Shown one piece after another: positions 33,656 to 47,060 of a DNA stretch of 64,000 nt. Every line of letters begins with the position of its first letter. The first letter of the stretch is position 1. The position numbers and the translations under genes were made by a program. Under the pieces are notes generated by a model that ran no database searches, was not told the DNA's origin, and saw only the letters and a program-made list of their open reading frames with translations. Source of the stretch: Manduca sexta (Eukaryota; Arthropoda; Insecta; Lepidoptera; Sphingidae); the NCBI RefSeq assembly GCF_014839805.1, contig NC_051138.1:6384983-6448982 (forward strand), in the 5' to 3' direction.

Positions 33656-36600
33656 TCTATTTAAAAAAAATACTTACGTAATCGCGTTACGAATCGTTTT
33701 TGAAAATCAAGCTATAAACGATAAAAATAACAACAACGAATGTAATTATTACGACAAAATATTACCTACATTCACAACAAAAAGAAATATTACCGCTGTT
33801 CAATCCCTACAGTCATGATGATCATTATTTACTCATTATCGTTGCTGAAGCCAGCCCGGCTCACGTAAACTACAACAAAAACCTCAACACAGTAAATAAT
33901 ACAACGGTAGATCCATAACATAATATAAAACTACAATAAATGCTTTAAAATCAAATGTAGTTATACTAAACATATTACTCAAAATAAGGAGCCTCACATT
34001 TTCGGTGTAAGTACGTAAAATAGGCCAATACCAAAAAAAATATCTTCTAAAATCAATATGTTATATGCGCGCCCATAATACGACTTTATCTTTTATTCAA
34101 TCTTTTATTCTATCCATATTTCAATATCAACGGTCTACGATAATAAAATGAGGCAATCATGGAGAATCGAATTTATTGGGTGCGTAAAATGAATAAGAAT
34201 TTATAAGTGTGATATTTCATGTCCAGACTCGTTTCGTTGGTCCGCGGCAATCTTGGGGCATTGGCATTCAAATTGATGGTGAGGGTACGTTTCACCATTA
34301 GAGGGGACTTATTAATTCCCCTTTCGACAGGCCGACCGAGGAGGCAATAAATTCACCTCAACCAAAGGGATGACCAATTTCAGAACATTTACGAGCCACA
34401 AATTACGCGACCGCTGAAATATACTGTGCTACGGTCCGCAAAGAACGCAAGCCAACCGTCAGAAGACAAAGCCCAAATGTTAATTTAATGTTGAGAGCTA
34501 CAGAAAATTGCTGGAGTCCTCCAAATGAGAGAAATATTGGACCGTGTCCGTGAAAAGGTTCAGATACTAATTTTATGCAGGGTAAATGAGCTGGGGGCAT
34601 CCCGTTGAATCGATATTCATTTGGTTAAACGTACCGTTAATTTTCCAGGAAAACGATATCATGAATATTACTAGGTTATTTATTTTTTAAGCTTATAATT
34701 TACGTGATAAAATTTTGTTTACTCGTTTGTTTCGTTTGAATTCAGTGAAAAGTTACAATAAATTTATTAGAATTAAAAACGATTATTATAATTAGATAGA
34801 TATCATAATATATTTTTTCACCAACTTTGTAAAAACGTCGAGTCCATAACATAGTATGGGAGCTATGATATTATTAAACAAAGTAAACAAAACATTCGGC
34901 AAGTTTACTGTTTTAATGGTTGTTTTATTTGTTCGCGATATATCCGAGCCAGTTGGGTAACGCTGTGCTGGCTAACTGTTTTATCACTTTATTGCATGAG
35001 ATCGCATAAACTTACGAAAACGATAGTAGTAAAATGTTATTGCAGGGTAAACACTTCAAGTATAGCACAGACAGATAAATGTTGTGTTTATATAGCACGT
35101 AACCGTACTATGGAATAATATGTGTGGCAACGTAAGCCGTAGACGAACAGTAAAACAGCCACTTGACGTTTATAAATCGTTTTAGTGTGTAATGCCTTAT
35201 TTATAACTCTCCAAGTAGACTTTACAACGTCTGTAACGCTGAGCTAATGGTATTACAATAGAAAGAAAGAAAAACGTTTATTTTTTGGAACAATAATAAC
35301 AATTTTAACTAAAAATAACAATAATGAATAAAGAATAAAAAAAATAATATATTATAAATTCTAAATATTGCACCAACAATAGGTCCCCATTCAGCTATAT
35401 GCTGTAGTTACTAGTTAGTAATACTGTAGCGCTGGTATTCAATCGGAAACCCGGATGGCGTTCAGGTGTTAGTCGGCAAATATACAAAAATATATTTGTC
35501 GACTAAATAGAAAGAATATACAAAAAAAAATTGATTATGTGTACTAAGAAGAAAATGTTAAAAATAAATTGCTTTTCAGCATATGCTTTCCTTTTTCAGT
35601 TCGAGTAACACTTGTTTCTCATCAATTACTTTGCTTCACACTTGCCAAATTACACCAGCTTGGCGGACTGGTTTCATCGAGGCGATTGACCCCTACGTAT
35701 TAAATTAACCAGAATCAACAATAGCTCTAGGTACTTATTCTAAGCAAATTAAACGGTACATTGTGTGATTATGTTACTTTTGTTAGCACAAAAAGATTTT
35801 GATAGACAGTCCATTGCCGCCATTCTCGTGTCGTCTTGACAGTGTATGTGCGGCGCCTAATTCCTTGTATTATTCTCCGCCTCCCACTTCGACTTTTGGA
35901 GAATTAACCCACAAATGATAATGACACTGTCAAAGTTGTACGCTACGGTCACGTGAAGTTTCCGATAAGTATAATGGATGCAATTTACCGCCTCTCCCGA
36001 ATGATCCGAAACTAAAATACTTTTTATAAATATTGCCAAGCTTAATATGAATAGAAATTATTTTAGAGTAATATTAGCTCATTCAATTTCCTCGTTCTGT
36101 GAAATTAGTATCCGCATTGGTTTACACTTTCAACCAAATGAATACATCCGCCGGTTAGTGTTTTTTAACCTTATAAAAGTTGAGCTTGTAAAGATATCAA
36201 GTTATTATTACTTCGCAATAAATCTGACATATCTAACCGTACTTAAGATACAACAACACAATACAAAACACCCGTTTTCCCTTACAAATAGTAACAATAA
36301 ATCAATGATAAAAAACGGTCACCATAACTGAAAAAGTAAAACCGTTTCCATAACACGCCAGTGCCTCCAACTTTAAATCACCAGTGCAAAAAGTAGACCA
36401 GTACTGTTGCTATGTTATCAGGGAAAACATTTTAGGGTATTAAGGATAACATTTTACACTCGATGAATATTCAAGGGCTGATTTGACCGCACTCGAAGTT
36501 CTCATGGTTACTAAAAGTCCACGAACAGACATTTTGAGCTCTGTAATTTTAAACAATAATAAATGATGTCATATAATTTATTAACTACGAAAAACAGAAG

Positions 36601-36688
36601 TCAGTCCGGTACGTGTACATTACCATTAATCCGTATTGAGTTTTGCATCATATAAATATTACATGATATTTATTATAATATTATTTAT
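33656..36688. other. Non-coding stretch, nothing certain
   Basis: 3 kb. A segment at about 35261-35290 (AGAAAGAAAGAAAAACGTTT followed by an AT-rich tract) looks like the reversed tail of a LINE, but no coding part is attached. The open frames at 34403-34600 and 36047-36331 have no recognisable domain. Confidence 0.4.
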
Positions 36689-36699
36689 AATATTACATG

Positions 36700-36964
36700 A
36701 CTGCCTCGGTGGCGTAGTTGTATTGCACGTCCGGTACAATAGCGCTCTGAGGTCCTGGGTTCGAATCCCGGGTCGGGCAAAGTGATATTTGGGTTTTTCT
36801 GCTCAGTATCAGCCCGGAGTCTGGAATTTGTGCCCGATATGGCGATAGGCTCGCCCCCTATCACATCATGGGACGGAACATACTTGGCGAAAAGTGGGTG
36901 CCCTAGTTGCGCCTCTGCATACCCCTTCGGGGATAAAATGCGTGATGTTATGTATGTATGTATA
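36700..36964 (+). repeat. tRNA-headed SINE family A, full length, youngest copy
   Basis: The best-preserved copy: A box TGGCGTAGTTG (36711 on), B box GGTTCGAATCCC (about 36758-36769), the full body and tail ending ATGTATGTATGTAT. A 9-bp duplication AATATTACA flanks it (36689-36697 and 36965-36973). About 96% identical by eye to the copy at 21151-21413. Confidence 0.92.
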
Positions 36965-36973
36965 AATATTACA

Positions 36974-38494
36974 GTGGGTTTATAAACTTCTTTCTCATAA
37001 TTTCATTTACTAACGCTACGAACTTATGTTTTGTCTCTGTGCTACATGCGACATAACAGCCTTAATAATATTATATGAATCATATCATAGATGTTAAGTA
37101 TTAAACATGTTTTTAGAAGTCTAACGGAAAGGACAATATCGTTTCGATACAGTATCTTATTATCGTCTCAATGCTGGACACGAACCTTTACTGAGAAGTG
37201 TTTAGGAATAATAATATTCATTGTTATTTAAACCAGATTAATAGAATATAAACGTCCAACACTTTACACAAAGCAATTCTGTAAAGTCCGACCTAGATTT
37301 TAGAGACACAATTCGTGGATTCCGCTCCGCGACAACGCACCGGCGCATACCGCTTTGCTTATCCAACAGTTCTTGACGAAAATAAGACCATTGTGACTTT
37401 TCAGCGACTATGTCTGTTGTTCTCTAGATATGCGACTTTTATATAAAACTCAAAAGAACCTTTAAAAGACAACATTTGTCAAAAGATAAAATCTCACCCC
37501 AAACTTAATACGTAAACTAAAGAAATGCTTTAGCGGTTTTTCTACCAATGAAAACTTAAATAAATAAAACCACTGGGTGAATAAGATCGCTTGGAGGTGA
37601 TAGTATACAAATAAAAGATTACAGTGATATTCTTTTGCTAAATAAAAGATTTCCTTTTTGTCACATTACGATAGCGAATACCTAGAGATTAACGAAAAAT
37701 ATTACCGTGAGTATTTTAATTAAAAAGACAGCCGATCTCACCTACAAAGCAGAATTAACTATAAGAAGACAATGTTCGTAGATTCATTGTCTAACTAACC
37801 AATGTGTAACTTATCTCAACTCTAAGTTCCGTACTCCGGCATCAATAGGTATTATAAGTAACTTTCCCTTTTCTATTCAGTTTGGCCACAAATGACCCTT
37901 GGAACTGGCCCGCAACATCGCTGTCACCGCCGCCCGCGTCGGAAAATTGGATTTAATTAGGCCACAGTAAAACAAATCGACTCTGACACTGTGTGTTAAA
38001 GTCATACTTTTTTTTTGCGGGGAACGTACGATTATTAGTATCGCTCAGCTTCGGGGCGATTGAACAGTAATGTTGCGGTTATCAGTCTTAAAATACAACA
38101 TTGTGACACCTAGAAAGTTGTAAACATAGAACTATCGCTGGCCCTAATAAATATTTTACTGTAATTATTAATTACTGTATTTGTCATAACAGTATATTGT
38201 TTTCCAAAATTTGAAAGTAGTGTGATTTTAACACAGTTTAATCGAACTGGGAGTACATGGATGGATAGATTGTTTAGGCTAGAGAAACTTGACGCAATAA
38301 TTTATTTTCTCTAAGTGCTTTCTGAATTATTATCCTTGTTGTAACTGCCTGTTGTATATATTTGTGTTATAAATTAACATTTTGTTATACAGGTAATAAG
38401 ATCTAATGAGAAGAGAAGCAATAATAAATTAATATAAAAATTAGAATTATAAAACCTGAAAATATAAGAAAAGTAAAAAATAATTATTCCTTAC
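36974..38494. other. Intron following TMTC coding exon 2 (3' side), nothing else seen
   Basis: Directly downstream, on the minus strand, of the donor GTAAGG at 38489-38494. No further TMTC exon was recognised between here and position 1, so the 3' part of the gene may lie outside the window or in short exons missed by eye. Confidence 0.5.
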
Positions 38495-39302
38495 CTTAAA
38501 GTAAGATTCCTCGTGGTGAGTGGCTCTCAAAAAGTCATAGAATATGCAGAGAGGCAAAACCATTATAGCCGGTTCCTTGCACAAAGTGGCGGCTGCAGCG
38601 AACAAAAGTGTTCCTCCTAAGGTGAACCACTGCAAGAGTTCACACGTATCTCCACTCGCATTATCACTGTACTGACACTTAACCGATCTCAAAGTTCCGT
38701 TAACTTCACAAGTATCTAACATTTTCATCGGGCCAGCTTTGCCAGCCTTCAACAATCTACGAAAATTCATCATAATGTGCTGCATCAAGCCGTGACAGCT
38801 CAGGCGAAATGATTGATCATTGGATGATGGCTCTCGGGGCTCTACATGCTCTTTGACTGAATGCCGACACTGTCTTCTGTGCCGTTCCTCGCGCAGTCGT
38901 ATATGCTCGCTATATAAAAGAAAACTTAAGAGGAATAGGTTGCAAGCGACTACGTCCGCCCGCCCGACCACTCCGGCCACGGCTTCCGTGTGGATAGGGT
39001 GGGCCGCAAACGTGAAGCCGGCCACTACAGTACCCACTCTTCTGCAATAAGAGGGTAATAGCCGCCGCCCTGTAGTCACTACTAGAGCCGTGGCGGTGCA
39101 GTGGAATATTACGTTGAGCAAATGGTAACTCCACGGTCTGAATCCACTGAATATGTAATTGAGTCGATATGTAGCGACGCACAGCGGCCGGTACGACCCG
39201 TGCGAACCCGGGTCCGTAAGCGGCGTTCCCCAAAAATCGTTTTCGAATAATGCCATTATTGGAGTGTGGCCGATGACATCCGGATTTGAGAGGATCGCCC
39301 GC
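38495..39302 (-). CDS. TMTC-family protein O-mannosyltransferase, coding exon 2
   Basis: TMTC proteins are ER multi-pass enzymes (GT-C fold) that add O-mannose to cadherins; TPR repeats form the C-terminal half. This 808-bp exon encodes residues 31-299: 'RAILSNPDV', then FENDFWGTPLTDPGSHGSYR, a family signature, 'LNYIFSGFRPWSYHLLNV', then AAHPIHTEAVAGVVGRADVV, the most conserved family block, and CKEPAIMVLPLCIFYDFL. Membrane segments are visible near 'LNVIFHCTATALVV', 'ADVVACNLFLLSFLLY' and 'LGGTLLFAAAATL'. A poorly conserved loop of about 85 residues (Arg/His/Ser-rich) separates the last two. The acceptor TTATTTTTCGCAG is at 39303-39315 and the donor AAG|GTAAGG at 38489-38494; the 3' intron phase is 0. 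Which paralogue (TMTC1 or TMTC2 more likely) is not settled. The frame is intact, without stops. Confidence 0.93.
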
Positions 39303-42051
39303 CTGCGAAAAATAATAAAATTTTATGTTTATACTTTTAAAATGTGTTTGATATATTATTCTGAGCTGTTCTGGATAATTTTATAGCAGAATATATTTTG
39401 ACTTTCGTACTATAAGATAAAAAATAAAATGTACTTTAGGATTGGCCTGCTTCATAGTACTGTTATGGAAGCCTACCAGGTTTATGGTGGCAATTTCTAA
39501 TACGAAGTACATATTTTCTAACATCAAATCCTAATCGAAACATGAAATGGAATTTAATTTTGAAAAAATAGATGATAGCCTATAACTAGGTTCACTAGGA
39601 AGACACTAGAATGGAACATAAAATGGGTACATACGCAGTGTCAAAAACATTACCCTTCCTTGCTTTGCCATAGTCGGATATTAAAAAAAACACTTATCAA
39701 TTACATCCAAGTTCATAGACAAATAATTAAAAATCCATTATAGCTATGGAAATCAATATCTTTCAAGTTCGTAGACTAATTACATACGCATACAAGTAAT
39801 TATAGATTTCTCAACCAGCATATGAATCGAAAAGAATTCGTAAAGCAGAAATTCTCACCGAATAAAGCCTTAACCTACAGTTTTCGATTCTTGGAATAGC
39901 CACCCGGGTTGCAATCTTACAGTAGTTACAAAAGTTTTAAAACTATAACCCCGTACGTTTGTACAAGGAATCCGGAAAGCAAACCTGCATCTCTCCATGG
40001 CAGTAATATTTACTCAATAGGACCATGTATTATAATACAGTTACATGACTTAAAAAAACAATATTCGGACATAACTTACAATAATAATGTACCAACCAAC
40101 TTTCGGATACAATACGTAACTAAGATTTATGTTAAATCATTGTAACTTTGATTGTTGTGTTAATTAATTAATATTTTATAACATTTAAAATTAAGTTTTA
40201 TAAATGTATACAAACATAAAAATATATAATAGCAATAATAGTATCGTCCCTGGACAAAAAAAAACAATACTTTACTAATAAAATTATGCACTTTACGTAT
40301 CTAAAATTGGCGAAAATCCTCGAGCATAATTTTCGAATGGCCAAAGTGCTTATAGCGACTACTAATAACTTTGTAGGTATGTACGACGTTCAACGCCCTT
40401 AATAACGTATATTTTTCATCAGCTTTGATTAAAAAACTTTCACTGCCCAACTTTTGCTCAGTCCTGCTTTACCTTTTTCAATATAAAGGAGCAATATTTG
40501 CCATTCCGCAACTATAATATATATGATTAAATATATTACTCTTTTTATTGCTATCTACTATCTGATTTACCTATGTGGTTTTTTACATTTGGTAGAATTA
40601 TTTGAATATTATTAAATATTTTATATTATATTAAATTATTAATAAACTTTGTTTTTGGGACTTTGAAAATGATCAAATTAATTTAAATTTCTAACTACCC
40701 TCGTTAGTGAAAGTAATACAAGACACCTTTCACGAATAATCATAACTACACATAAAAATACATAACCAAAGGGATTTTTTTATTCACAATATCAACTTAA
40801 ACTTAATATACAAACTTATAAAAAAATCCACGTTTATAAATTTAATAGAAAAGAACAAATTGGAGCAACGGAGTGGAACTGCTTAATTTAAATAAAATAT
40901 TACTTTCTTACCTGGCCGGGTATCCCTACCTCCCCAATGTATCCCAAACGATTGGCCCTATGCCCTGACCGTTACCTTCCCTGGATACCTCAATGCAATC
41001 TAAATAATCGACATGTTTCAAAGCTATCCATCGTGCCTGTGAAATTGATTTTGTGAACCGTATATTGACGTTTTCCGGTTGATGTGCGAAATAGCTAACC
41101 AACCTCGGTTGATTGGTCTTCAAGGAGAGCTCGCTCAACTGTGCGGTACAATTTGAGACTTATTAGTTCGAATTTCAAATTTAATTTAGGCTTCGAACAC
41201 GTGAAATTGGTAGGTGATAGAAATACATACATAGAAATATATACATCGATATATATGTATGTACTTAGCGTTCCGAACATTTGCTGTGTTTAACTGAATT
41301 AAACTGCAAACCATTCAAACTGACTTTAGTATGGTCAATATTGATAGCCTGTGGTTGTGTTTGAAGTGGCGCTCATGATATAAAAACTCGAGTGTAAACC
41401 TCGTTTTGAATAAAAAATATTAGTCAAATAAGTAAAATTATTTGTTGTTGAAGTGAATAAATAGGTTATAACAGTGACGTTTTGTTTGTCATTTTAATTC
41501 AGATTCTGAACAAATAGTTTATATGGACGTTCATATAGTACATGTATACATCAATTATATGTCACAATTTGCGTGGTAAGTTTATTAGCGGTCATAAACT
41601 AATTTATCGCTGAAAGTGAAAATTGGTCTGGCACACATAATTATTTCAATGTTAAAAGGACATCTATCAACTTTTCACTTACTTTCAACTGTAATCCGTT
41701 TTCGTAATTTTTTTCAAGTCGCAAACACTCCAACCTCATAATCACAGCCCCAGTGGTTTTATATTACTAAGTACTCCGTTATTATAATATTTTTTTAGGA
41801 TCTATATTCCTTGAAGCGAAAACAAAAAAAAATAATTTTATTGTTGATATTACATATAGAAAAATAATGAAAATTATGACGGTGGAAAAGGTCCGTACCC
41901 TACGTACAAAGGCAGTTCGAGTAGGCCTACACTAACAGTGGACTACGCAACAACTCATCCTTTTATCTATTGATCCCTCATACATTTGATCCCTTCATTT
42001 TAGATTTGAAGTAGAAAGCCAGTAAAATAGCCAATTGAATAATATATTTTT

Positions 42052-42125
42052 ATGGCACCAAAACCGTGCTTACTATGCGAAGAAGGAAAAATCATCTCTA
42101 ACATTCAGCCATTGTATTGCAAATT
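42052..42125 (+). other. Possible small first exon with CxxC motif, antisense in the intron
   Basis: An ATG frame of 24 codons plus two bases (starts MAPKPCLLCEEGK, ends near YCK) runs into GTGAGTAAG at 42126, a good donor. CxxC and a later Cys hint at a zinc-binding start. No downstream exon was identified, so this may be chance. Confidence 0.15.
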
Positions 42126-44756
42126 GTGAGTAAGACGCCTTTTCCTTTACTTATTTGCATAAAAAGTTCTTGGAATATTTTGTTTGCAAATGACTTTCGT
42201 TTTGGACTTTCGCCTTTTAGTTTCTGCGTGAAATATATTTACACAAATGGCCAAAATATTAATATAAACGACTAGTTATAAATTTAATTCACACACGAAT
42301 AGTTTGTGTATTTGTGTTACATTGTGGGATAGGGTTCTTTGTTTCAATAAATGTCAGGTGAGACTAAAAAATACATGCATACACATCTGTTTGAACTAGG
42401 GTTTGAACAAACATTTACGATACGAAAAAGATCAGTTTATTTCACAACCTTCTTTGCCTAAACGTTCTTTGTACTGAAACGATTCCATAATAAGATACAC
42501 TTAAAGGACAATGTCTAATATAACACGCTTTAACGGCATAAAAACGAAACGAATACCTCAGGGGACTCCAGTTATGGGCCAGTTTATAGCTGCTGGCTTC
42601 GTAACCGGTACCGGCTCGTTTTCGCATTGAAGCTCAAGTATCAGTATTTATATCAACGATTTTTAGTACCGCGAGTTCAAAACCACAGCTCACTGAACGT
42701 CCAAATATAATGGAAACACTCCGAGCGTTATGTCCCTCATAAAAATCCGTATGATCAACATTAAGTACCATACATAGTACACACACATCTATAAACGATG
42801 TTGTATTTTGTATTATGTGGTTATAATAAATATTAATTTAATCTGTCAAGACCTGCAAAAGTGTGAATAAGCTCTTTTTTATTTTTTTAAAATGTTGTTA
42901 AATAAAATATTGTTATTGCGAAGTCCACTAATTATACGTTCGCCTGTAATTCTTATAAGCGTATTAGAGGTAGTCTAATTGGTCGCGCACCGATATCATA
43001 ACAAAATATCTACCTAAACAGTACTAAACACTAAACTATAAGTACATAAACTTTTCTTTTCGCCCTACCTCTATATAACATGTTAATACTATCCTTTATA
43101 TTATAATATGAAAAAGAAACAGCATCATAAAACCGTGATGGTTGAACATAAAAAACTATTTTAATATATGAAGGTCTAAAATTTTATATCAATGCCTCAC
43201 AAAACAATATTGGCCCGTATTGGTTTTCTTAACCGATAAAAACAACTCGCTCTGGGAAAATCGAAACTAAGATTGAGATAAAGTTGGGGGTAACGGAACT
43301 TTTTGTAGGGGAAGTTGGGGGCAGCTGCGGCGTGGCATCGTCACGTAAGACCTCAATTAGGGACCACTGGGGCGGTTTGGACCGGCACATCCAGCACAAA
43401 GTTCATCGATTTTATCACTATTATGCCATCGAAACGTTTCGTATATAATTTCGATTAACGTCAAACGCACACAACCGTTCCCCGTCTACCACTGATTTTC
43501 ATACGGATGACTCTATCCAGTGAAAATCGTCTTTTACTTTGTTATCTAATTAGCGCGTGTTCTCTCGTATATTTATCAAACTCTCAAAAAATAAAAATCT
43601 GTACCGTATAAAGCACGAAATTATTGCGAGTAATTATGAAGGTAAATTCATTGTTCAATTTAATAGTTTTGTGATACCGAGTGTAGACGGTCGTCTGTGT
43701 TCGCCTTAATATTAACAGGAGCATATTATAGGATATATCGGTCATATGAAGACTTTACTTTTATATGATAATTCACAATATTATATTATAGTCATCCAAA
43801 TCTACACTTCATGTGGAAAAAAAAATATATATTAATTTATTAAATTTAATGAAGACTTTAGGGAAATATCAACAAAACTACATAACACTATGTGACTAGA
43901 TCTATCTACAAAAAGCATGACGTATTAACTTTCCATAATGTTAGCAACATTGAAATGGCTTCTAAAACCTGTCTGATCATGAGATAGCAAGTCAACGATA
44001 AAGATGAATAACGTATTTTGTTAGAATTCTTGCCCTTTGACTGATATTCCGGACTTTATCCACTGTCCTCAATCGTCTTGAATTTTGAGACCACGCGTTA
44101 CGATTTCAATCAGCTTCTTGCTACGTTTCTTTTATTTCGTCTGCCTACAAATAATTGTTATATTCTTTAAAATTACCTTTTGACGAGTACTCATTGTTGG
44201 AATATATTATTTCGAATTCTGTCAATAAAACATTATCCAATATCGCAATTAAATTATTCGAAGGGAAAACATAATCAAGTATTATTTTCAAAAAAATTAA
44301 ATCGCAAACAGAATTCATAAAAAATATCTGAAGGTGCGTCGTCATATCGATAAAGCCACACATAATACATACAAGATAAATTTTGCATTTTTTCTTGCAT
44401 ATCTTCAAATATAATGTTACCATCTTATTTTAGACGTTGAACACGCTGACCTTTTAAAACATAAACTGGATAGACTCCGAATAATATTCCCTGTGAAGGG
44501 TTTTTATTATCCCCCTGAATTTCATGCTCAGAATTACGAAAAGGTCGCAAATTAAAAATGTTTCGGTACTCCTGAGAATATGAAAACAAATCAAGTTTCA
44601 GCGACCTTTCAACTTCTTTAATAGGCTGTTATTGGCCACTTCAAAATATTTTATATTCATTATTTAAGTACTTGTTTTTTACCGCGATTTCGTTTGCATA
44701 GTATAGCAAGATTACTCTAGTAGTTGATGTGAAATAATATATTAACTTAAGGTCCT

Positions 44757-44951
44757 TTCACACGTACCATAACCACATCACATCGAAGCAACAAATTGTG
44801 GTTGCGATGTGGTCGACATCGCCCACACAAAATTTGGACCGAGTGAATGGAACTATTCATTTTCATACTAATTCTATTATCTTAGTCAAAACGTATCTTC
44901 AGGTAGACCACTTTTGTCGCAGTGATGTTATTTCGTTGTGGTACGTGTGAA
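44757..44951. mobile_element. MITE with perfect 13-bp inverted ends
   Basis: TTCACACGTACCA (44757-44769) and its exact complement TGGTACGTGTGAA (44939-44951). The inner parts (AACCACATCACATCG and TGATGTTATTTCGTTG) pair in part, giving an imperfect palindrome of 195 bp. No coding capacity. The superfamily is not settled; no clear target duplication was read. Confidence 0.7.
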
Positions 44952-44999
44952 TGAACAACAAAAGTAACGACTTTTTCTATTAATATTATTGCGAAAGTT

Positions 45000-45184
45000 A
45001 ATAAAGATGTTAGATGTTTGTTAGAAGTAAATGCAGGGTTCTTTATTGTATTTGGATGAAATTTGGCGTACAGACAGTCTAAGTACTACATATACTAGAT
45101 ACCACAGGTCATTTTCATCCCAGAGGCTGTAGTGTGGAAGTTTTATTCCAGGTTTACGCGGGCGGAGCTACGAGCTATGCCTAG
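45000..45184 (+). mobile_element. Helitron-like 3' end fragment
   Basis: It ends ACGCGGGCGGAGCTACGAGC-TATGC-CTAG|T (45184), the hairpin plus CTAG signature, with the hairpin partly decayed. The left boundary is uncertain. Confidence 0.5.
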
Positions 45185-45909
45185 TATAAATAAGTTTCAA
45201 TCCACCCAAACTTATTTACGGTACAAAATTTAACAATATGCGTGTACACAGAACAGGGGTTCATTTAATATTTATCGTGTACTTGAAGTTGAGAAAGGCC
45301 GTTGCCGTAAAACAGGGGTCAGATTATATCCTGATAAGATCGAGATTGTTAGGTTTGTTCATTTTGATTTGAAAAAGGTAATTATTTTTACTACGTATCT
45401 ACAAAATACTTTATATTCATATTTTATCATAATACCAGACATTTCGGCTGTATATTATTTAAAAGGACAACCATAAAAAAACATTATCTAGAGCGAATTT
45501 TTAAAGCATCACATATTAGACATACGAAGTCACTTAATTTTGATTGACCCCACCTCTGAAACGAAATAATGATCAGTGCAGCCAGGAATAAAATTTCCGA
45601 CTGTGGTACAATGGACCAGGGCCCAAGTTTAAACCCATAAATTCACACAACATAAACATTGAAGTATATAGAATAATTCAGATCTCCGATAATGCATTTC
45701 CACTTAACCTACGGTTTAAGGGGGTCAAAGGTAAACCTAAATTATTCAACATGACAAAGTCTTGGTGTTTAACAAATAGCGCGGGTTACTTTTTTGCCGC
45801 CACTCTGATTCCCGCAGGAATGTTATTGAGCCGATAATTGGTGGAATACTCGATTGTATATATTGATGTTTATTTGATATTTTTTTCTATCACAAATAAA
45901 TATTGACTT

Positions 45910-46135
45910 GCTGGTGGTAGGATATATTTTATATCCGCCCGGATAGCGTACACAAGGTATTAAAATCCGCTATTGGGGCTCAAGTAAGTGTCGCGTTCCG
46001 AGATCAGCCTGTGTATCTATATCCGGTTCCAACAGGCCGGCATAATTATGTCCAAAGGATAATCATACCTGGTCAGTCTGCATCTTTTGGATCCTACTCC
46101 ATTTACCATTAGGTGCAGTGGAGTCACTTAGCTAT
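45910..46135 (+). repeat. Interspersed repeat F (plus copy)
   Basis: Blocks in order: CTGGTGGTAGGATATATTTT, CCGCCCGGATAGCGTACAC, AAGTGTCGCGTTCCGAGATC, CAGCCTGTGTATCTATATCC, GGTTCCAACAGGCCGGC, then ATTAGGTGCAGTGGAGTCAC near the right end. The same order is seen at 52155-52345 and, reversed, at 16626-16830. Probably the tail of a LINE or a SINE body; the class is not determined. Confidence 0.7.
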
Positions 46136-46420
46136 ATGCACAGAAAGTGATGGGACGTGAGTATATTTTTTTTTTAAACGAGCACACTTTTTTTCATTTG
46201 AGTTTAATCTATATATTGTGTTAAATGTGTCGCATCTTAATTAGTATTGGTTGATCTTTTTTGTTATCGTATTGTTTTTATTGCAATTAATAAAGGTCGC
46301 AAAATCAATGTAAAGATGGTAATAATTCTGAAATGTGTACAAAACTTAAAATATTATATATGGAAATATACTTCTTGTCCCATGTAACACTCCATTGGTT
46401 AGTAAGTTAATTAACTAAAT

Positions 46421-47060
46421 ATGGAGGCGCCACGTATACGGGCCTCCAAAGGGGCGGCGCGGCGGAGCGAATACTAATATAACAAAAAAATAAAAAAGCG
46501 GGGGAATTATTGGGACGGATCGTCCCGGCCGAGTCCCTAGACCCGGTGCGTTGGACCAGGCAATGACCCAGGCGTTTGTGGACTGTATTTTGGGTCCCCT
46601 TCGGAGGGGCTGGTTCGTTGCGGGCGTTAGTTGCCAGCCGTATAAGGATTTAGGAGGTTCAAGCAGTGCTCGCCTTACCTGTACGATGCTTCATCAGGTG
46701 GCGCACGCGATCCCGGCGATGGCGTCGCTGTAGATACACGACGCGCATGCGATAAGGGCTTGAAAACACTCTAAATAACCTCGCCAACATTACATGCACA
46801 AGCATTCGGTCCCAAGGGTGTTATTTTACGTTTAAAAGAGAGCTTCATGAACAGTTCATGCGTATTTTTACGTATTTACGACAACCAACGCAATGGCTGC
46901 AGCGCAGCGGCGACGAGTACCGATGTCAATATGGCGAAAGAATATGGCGTCCGCGCGGTTGACTCTGCACGGGGCGCGTGCGACAGATAGGGTAGGCGTG
47001 CGTGTGTGAGGGAGAAGGAAATAGGGAACGAAGGAACTAGGACTAGACTGCCAACTAATA
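46421..47060. other. GC-rich island inside TMTC intron 1
   Basis: A markedly GC- and CpG-richer block in AT-rich surroundings: GGGGCGGCGCGGCGGAGCG (46452 on), CCCGGCCGAGTCCCTAG (46524 on), and GCGTCCGCGCGGTTGACTC (46947 on). A 60-codon frame (46551-46733) and a 65-codon minus frame (46876-47073) have no recognised domain. It could be a transposon fragment or an internal promoter. Confidence 0.4.

Noticed and set aside
38820..39233. Frames at 38820-39050 (plus) and 38910-39233 (minus)
   Set aside because: Shadows of the TMTC exon in other registers; the 38495-39302 frame has the family motifs.
40926..41138. 70-codon minus frame near a donor-like CCAG|GTAAGA, considered as an extra TMTC exon
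   Set aside because: A stop precedes the donor in that frame, no TMTC motif is present, and exon 1 already joins exon 2 in phase.
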